From: Gemmatimonadota bacterium
GTDB taxonomy: Bacteria; Gemmatimonadota; Gemmatimonadetes; Gemmatimonadales; Gemmatimonadaceae
Direction of reading: 5' to 3'
Assembly: GCA_025358315.1 (NCBI GenBank)
Contig: JANYKA010000033.1
Span: forward strand, 1 to 60,343
DNA length: 60,343 nucleotides
The position numbers were made by a program, and so were the translations under genes. The notes below the pieces were generated by a model, which ran no database searches, was not told where the DNA came from, and saw only the letters and a list, made by a program, of their open reading frames with translations. This document shows, piece by piece, positions 37,148 through 45,099 of this stretch. Every line of letters starts with the position of its first letter. Position 1 is the stretch's first letter.

Positions 37148-39856
37148 ATGGCTGTCACTCTGGCCTCCGATCGCGATCGCGAGACTCTCAAGAGTTTCGC
37201 GCGCCGCATTGATCCTTCCGATGCCGGAGCCCACAACAATCTGGGCGTGCTCTACTACAACAAGGGGTTGTACGAAGAAGCCGTTGCGGCGTTCACAAAA
37301 GCGCTGGAACTCGACGCAAAAATGCAGGTGGCGCAGCGCAACCTTGAGGTCGCGTATTTCAACACCGGGTATTACGATAAACGGGTAGCGCAGCTTCGCG
37401 AGAAACTGCGTCATCGGGTGGACGATCGTGACGCCCGATGGGAGCTGGGCCGGGCATACGCGCTACTCGGGCAGAACGAAGAAGCGATTGCCGAATTCAC
37501 GGCGCTGTTGCGACACCATCCCAACGATTTGGGCGCGATTGTCCAGTTGGGATCGGCCGAAAAGGCCAGCGGGAGCCTGGCGTCGGCCCAACATTGGTTC
37601 GAGGACGCGATTCGGCTCGACCCATCGAGCTCAGTGACGCATTTTTATTTGGGTGAAGTGCTCTACAATCAGGGGCGTCACGACGAATCGCTCGACGCGC
37701 TCAAGCGCGCCATCGAACTCAATCCGGAAAATCCGGATGCGCACTTTCTGCTGAGTTTTGTCTACGGGGATACGGGTCGTCACGCCGAAGCGGCAGCGGC
37801 AAGTAAGCGCGCCGTACAACTCAATCCGACCCTGTCACACGCGCACGCCAATCTTTCGCTCGACCAGTACAATCCCCAAAAATACGAAGAGTTGCTCCCG
37901 GGCCGCCAAGAACAGCGGGCGCAGCGTCAGATGCAGGTGGCCGAAGGCGAGCAGCTTGCTCACTACAACCTCGGGTTGGCGTTTCGCCAAAAGGGGTACT
38001 ACGCCGAAGCGCAGCGTGAGTACCGGTTGGCCCTGGATCGCGGTGAAGATCGTGGGCTCGTGCTTCAGGCGATGGCCGAGGTCCACTTGCTGCGCCAGGA
38101 TTCCGCCGCGGCGATCGAACTCTACGATCAACTCATCGTCGAAAAACCGGACAGCCCGAAACTCTGGAACGAGCGCGGTGTGGCGCTGCACCAGAATGGC
38201 CGGTACGCCGAAGCGGCGGAAAGTTATCGTCGCGCCCTGTCTGCTGATGCCCGATATGCGATCGCCCATAACAATCTTGGCGTTGCCCTGTATCACGCCG
38301 ATGAACGCGAACAAGCAGTGGACGCATTTCGCGCGGCGCTGGATGCGAATCCGTCATTTGCAAAGGCGCGATTGAATCTGGCGTTACTGCTTGGTAAGAG
38401 TCACCGCTTTCAGTTGGCCCTTGAGGCGTATCGTCAGGTTTTGGTAACGGAGCCCGCGAATCCGACGGCGTGGAACGGCATTGGTGTGGTGCTCGCGGAA
38501 CTGCGCAAGTTCGAAGATGCCCGCAACGCTTTCGCGAGGGCGATTCAAGGACGTCCGAATTTTGCCGAAGCGCATTACAACCTGAGTTTTACGCTGTCCA
38601 ACCTCGGCGATTTCGACGGCGCACTCCGTGAGACCAAGCGCGCGCTCGAGCTTGATCCGTTTTATGTGCCGCAGAAATTCTCGCTGGCCATCGACCTCGA
38701 GTACGAAGATCCGGATTTGTCAGTGGTGCCCGACCTCGGCGGCGAAAAGCGCATGAGTGGCGAGGTCGATGCATTCTCGTTCGACCCGCGGTTGCTCGAC
38801 ACTCTGTTCAGCGAACTGGCGCCGCCGCCCGAGCCGTCCCCGCAAGTGATGGTCGAGGCCGATGCGTTCACGATGGCTGGAGACTATCTCACCAAAGGGC
38901 TGTACGACCGCGCGCTCGCCGAGACCAGTCGGGCACTCGCCCGCGGTGGGAATGTCGCTGAAGGCCAGGCGATGTTGGGCGATATTTTATCGCGGCAAGG
39001 CGCGTACGGCGATGCCCTGGATAAATATCATGCCGCATTGTTAGCGCAACCCAATCATTTGCGCGCGCAGCGCGGCGAGGCACAGGCGCTACTGATGCTA
39101 GGTCGCGGTGCCGAAGCGCGCGAGGCGGCCGAGCGCCTCCTTGAGGCCGCTCCGGAAGATGTGGACGCCACCATGCTCGTTGCCACCTGCCGTTTTGAGT
39201 CCGGCGATCCCGCGGCGGCTCTCGACGCATTGGATATCGCGCGTCGCCTCGCGCCGGCGCGCGCCGATGTGCTGCGCTGGATTGGCAACATCACCCGCTC
39301 GCTCGGCGATGTGGACGGCGCCATTGCCGCATACCGCCATGCGCTGCAACTCGATGGTGACTTTGCCGCGGTGCGCTTTGATCTCGCCGCGTTACTGATG
39401 CAGCGGGAGATGTGGGCGGACGCGGAGCAGGAATTACTCGCCGCGCTTGATGCCGTGCCGACCTATACGGAAGCGACGCTGCAGCTCACGACCCTCCGCC
39501 GAATGACCGGACGTCATCTCGATGCCGTGCATATGCTGGTGGATCTGTTGCAGCGCGATCCGTACAGCTTCGACGGCCTTATCGCCCTTGGCGAGACACT
39601 GCTTGAACTCGGACGGGCAAGCGATGCGGGTGTCGCATTCCGGCGCGTTCTGGCGTTCGATCCGGAACATGTCGGCGCCATCTTTTACGACGGTGTGTTG
39701 CTGGCGCGGCAGAAGCGCTATCGCGACGCGATTGCGCAGTGGGAACGCGTGGTGGATCTGGAACCTGCCGGGGAGTACGGGCGCCGGGCGCGTCGTGAAT
39801 CACGAACGGCGAGCGACCTGCTCAAGGTGTTTGGCGAACGGTTCGAGGAGAACTGA
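37148..39856 (+). CDS. Large TPR-repeat protein, 902 residues
   Basis: The protein is nearly all tetratricopeptide repeats, in two blocks (about residues 25-520 and 575-890). Typical repeat starts are AHNNLGVLYYNKGLYEEAV, LWNERGVALHQNGRYAEAA and AHYNLSFTLSNLGDFDGAL. Between them is a linker without repeats containing DPDLSVVPDLGGEKRMSG. No signal peptide or membrane helix is seen, so it should be a cytoplasmic scaffold. Its tight spacing (8 bases after cheC, 2 before the DUF4388 gene) says it is co-expressed with the Che and Mgl parts. Partner unknown. Confidence 0.88.
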   Translation: MAVTLASDRDRETLKSFARRIDPSDAGAHNNLGVLYYNKGLYEEAVAAFTKALELDAKMQVAQRNLEVAYFNTGYYDKRVAQLREKLRHRVDDRDARWELGRAYALLGQNEEAIAEFTALLRHHPNDLGAIVQLGSAEKASGSLASAQHWFEDAIRLDPSSSVTHFYLGEVLYNQGRHDESLDALKRAIELNPENPDAHFLLSFVYGDTGRHAEAAAASKRAVQLNPTLSHAHANLSLDQYNPQKYEELLPGRQEQRAQRQMQVAEGEQLAHYNLGLAFRQKGYYAEAQREYRLALDRGEDRGLVLQAMAEVHLLRQDSAAAIELYDQLIVEKPDSPKLWNERGVALHQNGRYAEAAESYRRALSADARYAIAHNNLGVALYHADEREQAVDAFRAALDANPSFAKARLNLALLLGKSHRFQLALEAYRQVLVTEPANPTAWNGIGVVLAELRKFEDARNAFARAIQGRPNFAEAHYNLSFTLSNLGDFDGALRETKRALELDPFYVPQKFSLAIDLEYEDPDLSVVPDLGGEKRMSGEVDAFSFDPRLLDTLFSELAPPPEPSPQVMVEADAFTMAGDYLTKGLYDRALAETSRALARGGNVAEGQAMLGDILSRQGAYGDALDKYHAALLAQPNHLRAQRGEAQALLMLGRGAEAREAAERLLEAAPEDVDATMLVATCRFESGDPAAALDALDIARRLAPARADVLRWIGNITRSLGDVDGAIAAYRHALQLDGDFAAVRFDLAALLMQREMWADAEQELLAALDAVPTYTEATLQLTTLRRMTGRHLDAVHMLVDLLQRDPYSFDGLIALGETLLELGRASDAGVAFRRVLAFDPEHVGAIFYDGVLLARQKRYRDAIAQWERVVDLEPAGEYGRRARRESRTASDLLKVFGERFEEN

Positions 39857-39858
39857 CG

Positions 39859-40899
39859 GTGGCGATCGAAGGCCCGCTGCGCGAACTCGGCATCCATGAT
39901 GTCTTCCAGCTACTTGACCTGAGCCGGAAGACGGGGACGCTGGCGGTCAGCTCCGAGCTTCGCGACAACGAAGGCACCGTGCTGTTCGAGAAAGGCCGGG
40001 TGGTGGCGGCAACCATCAAGAGCAATCCGCATCGCATTGGCGAGCTGTTGCTGCGATCCGGCAAGGTCACGGAAGGTGACGTCATCAAAGCGCGGTCGGC
40101 GCAGTCGGAGCACGGCGATCAGCGGCGCCTTGGTGAGATTCTTCTCGAGATGGGGGCGATTTCTCCGAAAGAACTGGAGCGTCAGATCCGGCTGCAAATC
40201 GAGGCCGTGGTATTTGAATTATTATCGTGGCGCGAAGGGTTCTTCCGGTACGAGGAAGGCGACATCGGTGAGCGCGCGATGATTCAGATCTCGACGGAGT
40301 CGCTGCTCATGGAAGGGGCGCGTCGCATCGACGAATGGTCGCGCATTGCCGACCGGGTTCCGAGCCTGGCGGCCGTGCCGGTGCTGGCACCGGTGCAAGA
40401 GGACCATGCGCCGATGCTGGATCTCTTGCCGCACGAATGGGAAGTCCTGGGGATGATCGATGGTGCGAACGATTTGCGCGCACTGGCAGCAATGCTCTCG
40501 CGCAGTGAATTCGATGTCGCAAAGATTGTGTACGGTCTGGTAAGCACGGGTGTGGTTGAATTAAAAGTTCCGACGGAATTCGCCGATCGTGTTACTACCC
40601 GCGTGCCGACGCCGATCATGCCGATGCGTGCCGTGTCTGGCGCCGTGACGGCATCGCCGGTACAAGTGCCGCCGGTGCCGCAGGAACCGTCGCGTGACGA
40701 ACCGCCCACGGCGGAAGAAGTGGACGATCTCGAGCGCGGGTTTCGCGCATTGAAGCGCGGCGATTTTGACGGGGCTGTCAAAGCGTGGGCTCAGCTACTG
40801 CAAACCCATCCGCGTCACGAGATGGCCGAGAAGATTCGCGGCGGCCTCGAGTCGGCCGCCCGTCTGCGCAGCCTGATGGAGGCGCGCTATGGTGACTGA
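39859..40899 (+). CDS. DUF4388/PATAN-domain protein (first paralogue)
   Basis: A 346-residue protein. Residues 1-100 form a DUF4388 (PATAN) domain: GPLRELGIHDVFQLLDLSRKTGTL and EGTVLFEKGRVVAATI. Next comes a helical region LGEILLEMGAISPKELERQI followed by LLMEGARRIDEWSRI, shared with the second DUF4388 protein encoded at 45.1 kb. A low-complexity Pro/Val segment (about 255-285) leads to a single TPR-like hairpin at the end. PATAN domains are known from motility regulators, where PATAN-CheY proteins can contact a type IV pilus motor. GTG 39859 is the start. Confidence 0.85.
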   Translation: MAIEGPLRELGIHDVFQLLDLSRKTGTLAVSSELRDNEGTVLFEKGRVVAATIKSNPHRIGELLLRSGKVTEGDVIKARSAQSEHGDQRRLGEILLEMGAISPKELERQIRLQIEAVVFELLSWREGFFRYEEGDIGERAMIQISTESLLMEGARRIDEWSRIADRVPSLAAVPVLAPVQEDHAPMLDLLPHEWEVLGMIDGANDLRALAAMLSRSEFDVAKIVYGLVSTGVVELKVPTEFADRVTTRVPTPIMPMRAVSGAVTASPVQVPPVPQEPSRDEPPTAEEVDDLERGFRALKRGDFDGAVKAWAQLLQTHPRHEMAEKIRGGLESAARLRSLMEARYGD

Positions 40900-41755
40900 T
40901 GACATTCGCGCCCTCAGCGAGGCGTTGGCCGCCGATCCATCGAGTACGGTATTTCTGCAACTGGGTGAAGCGCTGCGTCGTCAGGGCCAGGTGGAGCTCG
41001 CGTACCGCGTGGCAACCCGTGGACTCGAACGGCATTCGCAACGCTTTGAGGTGCACGATCTGGTGGCTCGAATTGCCGTCGACCGCGGCGATTTTGCCCG
41101 CGCCCGCACGGAGTGGGAGACAGTGCTGCTGTTGTCTCCTGGTCACAGTGGCGCGCAAAAGGGACTCGGATTTCTCTGTTTTCAACAGGGCGAACTCGCC
41201 GCCGCGTCGCGCTATCTTGGCGCGGCACTGGAAGCAAGTCCCGGCGACCAGTCGTTGTCGGCCGCACTCGATACCGTGCGCGCCGCGATCGCCGATGAAC
41301 AGCGTGCTCCGTGGGATCGCCCGACCGCCGGGCTTCCCGCGACTGCCGGGGCGCTGGAGTCGCCGGCCCGTCCGTTTGCCGCGCAACCCGCAGATGCGCG
41401 CACGCTCTTTGCCGAGGTGCTTGGTGATGCGCCCCAGACGGCGTTGTTGATTGACGCGGATGGCTATGTGGTGGCTGGCGATTATGTCACTGCGGATGGA
41501 CACGATCTTGGCGCGGATCTCGGCGCACAATTGTCCGGCGTGAGCGACGAAGCGTCGCGCGCCATGCGGCACCTTGGGCTCGGTAAATGGAAGCAGATCG
41601 TGTTTGAATCCGAGGCCGCCAGTGTGGCGATGGCGCCGTGCGGGGAAGGTGTGCTGCTGGTCGCGGCACCACGCACCGTGCCGCTGGGTTTCGTGCGACG
41701 GCTACTGGAGCGCTCGCTGGACCGCGCCCGCCGGTGGTTGGAGAGTGGGACGTGA
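40889..41755 (+). CDS. TPR protein with C-terminal roadblock/LC7 domain
   Basis: A 288-residue protein. Residues about 10-130 are TPR-like (VFLQLGEALRRQGQVELAYRVA, AQKGLGFLCFQQGELAAA). After a Pro/Ala-rich linker, residues about 165-285 form a roadblock/LC7 fold: QTALLIDADGYVVAGDY, then VFESEAASVAMAPCGEGVLLVAAPRTVPLGFVRRLL (core cited: VLLVAAPRTVPLG). Roadblock proteins such as MglB regulate Ras-like GTPases. It overlaps its neighbours at both ends, and an MglA-type GTPase is encoded three genes later. Confidence 0.82.
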   Translation: MVTDDIRALSEALAADPSSTVFLQLGEALRRQGQVELAYRVATRGLERHSQRFEVHDLVARIAVDRGDFARARTEWETVLLLSPGHSGAQKGLGFLCFQQGELAAASRYLGAALEASPGDQSLSAALDTVRAAIADEQRAPWDRPTAGLPATAGALESPARPFAAQPADARTLFAEVLGDAPQTALLIDADGYVVAGDYVTADGHDLGADLGAQLSGVSDEASRAMRHLGLGKWKQIVFESEAASVAMAPCGEGVLLVAAPRTVPLGFVRRLLERSLDRARRWLESGT

Positions 41756-42099
41756 GCAGTCCATTTACCCAGACGCTCTCTGCGCTCATCCGCCATCGGG
41801 GGGTCACCGGTTGCATGGTAGTGGGCGAAGCCGACGGGATGATCGTGGATTCCAGCTTGCAGATTGGCGTCAATGGCAGCGCCGTTGCCGCCCTCACGGC
41901 GTCGATGTATCGCAAAGCACAGCGGGCGTCCGCGTCCGCCGGCTTTGGGACCACCGGATTTTTCGAGTTAGATGCGGAAGGCGGCCGGGTGTGTGCGGCC
42001 GGACGGAATGAGATGGTGCTGGTGGTAGTAGCTGGTGCGAAGGTGAATGTTGGAATTATTCGCGTGGAAATGCTCAAAGCGCTGGAGTCGTTTCCGTGA
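41752..42099 (+). CDS. Roadblock/LC7 protein (MglB-like), short
   Basis: A 115-residue protein that is a single roadblock/LC7 domain: FTQTLSALIRHRGVTGCMVVGEADGMIVDS, then NEMVLVVVAGAKVNVGIIRVEM (shown in part, core VLVVVAGAKVNVGIIRVEM). The size and the closing VGIIRVEM strand-helix match MglB/LC7 GTPase regulators. GTG 41752 overlaps the upstream stop as GTGA. It is a good candidate GAP or co-factor for the MglA-like GTPase encoded two genes downstream. Confidence 0.85.
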   Translation: MSSPFTQTLSALIRHRGVTGCMVVGEADGMIVDSSLQIGVNGSAVAALTASMYRKAQRASASAGFGTTGFFELDAEGGRVCAAGRNEMVLVVVAGAKVNVGIIRVEMLKALESFP

Positions 42100-42566
42100 G
42101 ATTGACGGTGGCGGCGTCATGGGTTGAAGCGCCGCTCAAGGCGTTCGTCGATGACGGTCGCGTGCGGCTCGCCATTCTGCTGCATTCGAGTGGGCAAGTG
42201 CTGGGCCAGTTCGGGTTCGCGCGTTCCGTGGACGTGATGACCGCGTGTGCGTTGGCCGCGGCGACGGCCGCGAGTTCGTCGGAGTTGGGCCGGCTGATCG
42301 ATGGCCGACCGTTTAATACAATGCATTATGTTGGAGTCACGCAGCAGATTTTTCTTGCCCCGGTGCCGATTGACGGGGGAAAGCTGATACTGCTCGCGGT
42401 CTTCGACGAAGACAGTTCGCTGGGTCTTGTGCAACTATTCTTTCAGGAATTTTGTGCGAGTGTCAAGGCGATTGCTCCGGCTGCATCGGCCAGCGAACCC
42501 GCGCTCGACGCAGATTTTGAACGCGAGCTCAACCGTAATTTGGCAGTGATGTTCGGGCGCGCCTGA
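42096..42566 (+). CDS. Third roadblock/LC7-like protein
   Basis: A 156-residue protein with the roadblock pattern: LAILLHSSGQVLGQFGFARSVDVM, a central helix, FLAPVPIDGGKLILLAVFDEDSSLGLVQLFF (core: GKLILLAVFDEDSSLGLVQ) and an extra C-terminal helix of about 35 residues. The match is weaker than for the previous gene. It starts at GTG 42096, overlapping the previous stop. With the two genes before it, it makes three roadblock domains in a row directly upstream of the GTPase. Confidence 0.75.
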   Translation: MRLTVAASWVEAPLKAFVDDGRVRLAILLHSSGQVLGQFGFARSVDVMTACALAAATAASSSELGRLIDGRPFNTMHYVGVTQQIFLAPVPIDGGKLILLAVFDEDSSLGLVQLFFQEFCASVKAIAPAASASEPALDADFERELNRNLAVMFGRA

Positions 42567-42605
42567 GTCGCCCGTTCTGCTGTTTCCCGTTTCCCGGCCT
42601 GTTCA

Positions 42606-43211
42606 GTGTCACTCGTCAACTACGCCACGCGCGAAATCACCTGCAAGATCGTCTACTACGGCCCGGGGCGGTCGGGGAAGACGACAAACCTTCATTACAT
42701 TTATGGGCAGGTGCCGGCTGAGCGGAAAGGGAAGATGGTTTCGCTCGCTACGCAAACCGACCGCACGCTGTTCTTTGATTTCCTGCCAATCGACCTCGGG
42801 ATAATTTCCGGTTTTACGACGCGGTTTCAGCTCTACACGGTTCCCGGCCAGGTCTATTATCAGACGACGCGCCGTTTAGTGCTGCAGGGCGCCGATGGCG
42901 TGGTATTTGTCGCCGACAGTCAAGCACGCCAACTGGGAGAGAACGTGGAATCGATGCAGGACTTGCATGCGAATCTGGTGAACTACGACGTTGATGTGCG
43001 TGAAATGCCTATGGTGATTCAATACAACAAGCAGGATTTGCCGGGTGATCTCATCATGACCGTTCCCGAATTGGAGGACCAGCTGAACTTTCGCAACGTG
43101 CCATCGTTTTCGGCCGATGCGTTGCACGGTCCGGGGGTGTTCGAAACGTTGCGGGCGATTTCTGAACAAGTGTTGCGCAAGCTGAGTCCAACGAGCGGGA
43201 GTAACGGATAA
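42606..43211 (+). CDS. mglA: MglA-type Ras-like polarity GTPase
   Basis: A 201-residue GTPase very similar to Myxococcus MglA along its length. It has REITCKIVYYGPGRSGKTTN (P-loop GPGRSGKT at residues 19-26), ETDRTLFFDF-like TQTDRTLFFDFLP, YTVPGQV with T78 in place of the usual Ras aspartate as in MglA, VVFVADSQ and the base motif NKQD. MglA switches cell polarity and gliding or twitching direction under Frz chemosensory control in myxobacteria. GTG 42606 has no strong ribosome site. One base separates it from the tandem DnaA-like gene. Confidence 0.94.
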   Translation: MSLVNYATREITCKIVYYGPGRSGKTTNLHYIYGQVPAERKGKMVSLATQTDRTLFFDFLPIDLGIISGFTTRFQLYTVPGQVYYQTTRRLVLQGADGVVFVADSQARQLGENVESMQDLHANLVNYDVDVREMPMVIQYNKQDLPGDLIMTVPELEDQLNFRNVPSFSADALHGPGVFETLRAISEQVLRKLSPTSGSNG

Positions 43212-43212
43212 C

Positions 43213-45099
43213 GTGAAGCTCGATCAGCGACTCCGGTTCGACAGCTACGTCGTCGGTGCGGGCAACCGTCTGGCGGTCGCCGCGGCGCGCGCCGTCGCCG
43301 AATCACCGGGGTCCGTGTACAATCCGCTGTTCATCTATGGCGGCACCGGACTCGGGAAGACGCACCTGCTCGGCGGAATCGGCCGACTCGCTGAAGCGTT
43401 GCAGGAAAATCTGGAAATCGAATATCTGTCGCTCGAAGAATTCGTGGAGCAGTTGCATGCCGCAATATCGGCGGGACAGTTGGAGGCGTTCTCCAGTCGA
43501 TATGAGCGCGTCGGACTGCTCCTCATCGACGACGTGCAGTTTCTCACCGGTCGGCGCGAGACGCAGGCGGCATTGTTGAAGCTGTTCGAACGGATGCAGC
43601 GCGCTGGCGGACAGATTGTGCTGACCAGTGACCGTCCGCCGTCGGAAATTTCCGATGTGGATGAGCGGCTCGTCAGCCGCCTGTCCGGAGGCCTGATCGT
43701 CGATGTGACGGTGCCCGACTACGAAACCCGGGTGGCGATTCTGCGGGCGAACTGCGAAGAACGGCGTATCGTGTTCCGGGGCGGCGTGCTTGAGGAATTG
43801 GCGCGATTCAGTTTCAGCAATGTCCGCGAATTGCAGGGTGCGCTCAACCGGCTTGTCGCACACCAGGCCGCTGGAATCGAAGAGACGCCGCCTCCGGCGC
43901 CGGCGCCCGCCGACCGGCCGACGGGCGAGTTCGAAAGTTTTCTTTCCGAAGTCACTTCGGTGGTGCAACAGCATGTGGAGTCGTGGCAGGCCCGGCTCAC
44001 CGAGGCGGCGGAATATTGGAAAGGCGAAGGGTATCGCACGGCGGTACTCGAACGTGCGGTGTCGCTGCCGAAATCTCCGGACGTCGCGGGACTCCTCGCA
44101 ACGTTCAGCGCTGCCGTTGAACATTTGCGTGATCTCGAAAAGACCGCGTGCTCGGTGGATCCTTCGCTGGGGAGTAATCCGGTGTTTCGCGATCCGGAGC
44201 GGATGGCACAGGCAGAGGACTTGGTGGAACGGGCACTGGCCGGTGAGACGCCCCCCAACGGTCCGAGCACTGAATATGATCGCGCGTCGTACGATGTTGG
44301 TTCGTCGAACCAGGTGGCGGTGCATGCGGCAGACGCAATTGTCGCTGAGCCGGGCGTCAGGTACAACCCGTTGGTGTTGCATGGTCCAAGCGGCGTCGGC
44401 AAGACACATCTCGCGAATGCCATCGGCAATGCGTTAGCCAAAGGCAAGGGCATCCCCGTGACGGTGGCGTGCGTGCATGCGCAAAAATTTATCGACGAAT
44501 TGATTTCCGCAATTCAGGGCGGTACCGTCGAGCGGTGGCGGGCCCGGTATCGCTCGGTCGGGGCGCTGATCATTGACGACGTGCAGTTCGTGGCGGGCAA
44601 GGAGCGCACGCAGGATGAATTTTTCCTCCTGTTCAACTCGCTGGTCGGTGCGAATAAGCAGATCGTCTTAACCAGCGACCGTGCGCCCGCAGAAATTCCG
44701 GAACTCGCGGCGCGGTTGCGTTCGCGCTTTGAGGGCGGTTTGGTCGTGCCGATTCAGTCACCCGATCGGCCGTTGCGGGAGCTGTTGTTCACCCGTTTCC
44801 TCAGCGCCGCCGGCCGCGAAGCGGACGACGCCCTGCTTGGCGTGCTCAGTGAACAGTCGGTGCAAAGTGTCCGCGAGATCATCGGCACCGTGAATCGCCT
44901 TGGCGCCGTTGCCGAAGCCAGCGGTACGCCGCTCACGGCGCAACTGGCCCGAGGCGAACTCGGGATGGCCACACCGTTTGCCGGCGGCACGGCGGTCGCA
45001 TCGCCAAGTGCCACAGCGGATCCGGTGTTTCTCAACAACGAAAAAATTGTGAGGGAGTGGCCAGATGTCACGGCGCGCGTGATAGAGGAATTCCGCTAA
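43213..45099 (+). CDS. Tandem DnaA-type AAA+ ATPase lacking the DnaA DNA-binding domain
   Basis: A 628-residue protein with two DnaA-like ATPase modules. Module 1 (1-220): Walker A GGTGLGKT 43-50 in YNPLFIYGGTGLGKTHLLG, Walker B LLLIDD 102-107, sensor 1 IVLTSDRPPSEI, arginines R152/R156 in ERLVSRLSGG, sensor 2 NVRELQGA 203-210. Module 2 (360-570): Walker A GPSGVGKT 391-398, Walker B ALIIDD 451-456, IVLTSDRAPAEI, ARLRSRFEGG, SVREIIG 552-558. A helical linker (about 240-345) separates them. The C terminus (570-628) has no domain-IV helix-turn-helix. Both ATP sites look intact. Function unknown; Hda- or DnaC-like regulatory roles are known for other DnaA-domain paralogues. Confidence 0.9.
   Translation: MKLDQRLRFDSYVVGAGNRLAVAAARAVAESPGSVYNPLFIYGGTGLGKTHLLGGIGRLAEALQENLEIEYLSLEEFVEQLHAAISAGQLEAFSSRYERVGLLLIDDVQFLTGRRETQAALLKLFERMQRAGGQIVLTSDRPPSEISDVDERLVSRLSGGLIVDVTVPDYETRVAILRANCEERRIVFRGGVLEELARFSFSNVRELQGALNRLVAHQAAGIEETPPPAPAPADRPTGEFESFLSEVTSVVQQHVESWQARLTEAAEYWKGEGYRTAVLERAVSLPKSPDVAGLLATFSAAVEHLRDLEKTACSVDPSLGSNPVFRDPERMAQAEDLVERALAGETPPNGPSTEYDRASYDVGSSNQVAVHAADAIVAEPGVRYNPLVLHGPSGVGKTHLANAIGNALAKGKGIPVTVACVHAQKFIDELISAIQGGTVERWRARYRSVGALIIDDVQFVAGKERTQDEFFLLFNSLVGANKQIVLTSDRAPAEIPELAARLRSRFEGGLVVPIQSPDRPLRELLFTRFLSAAGREADDALLGVLSEQSVQSVREIIGTVNRLGAVAEASGTPLTAQLARGELGMATPFAGGTAVASPSATADPVFLNNEKIVREWPDVTARVIEEFR

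Noticed and set aside
37148-39856. Repeat array or CRISPR-like periodicity in the TPR gene
   Set aside because: The periodicity is about 102 bases, matching 34-residue TPR units, with divergent sequence and no spacers.
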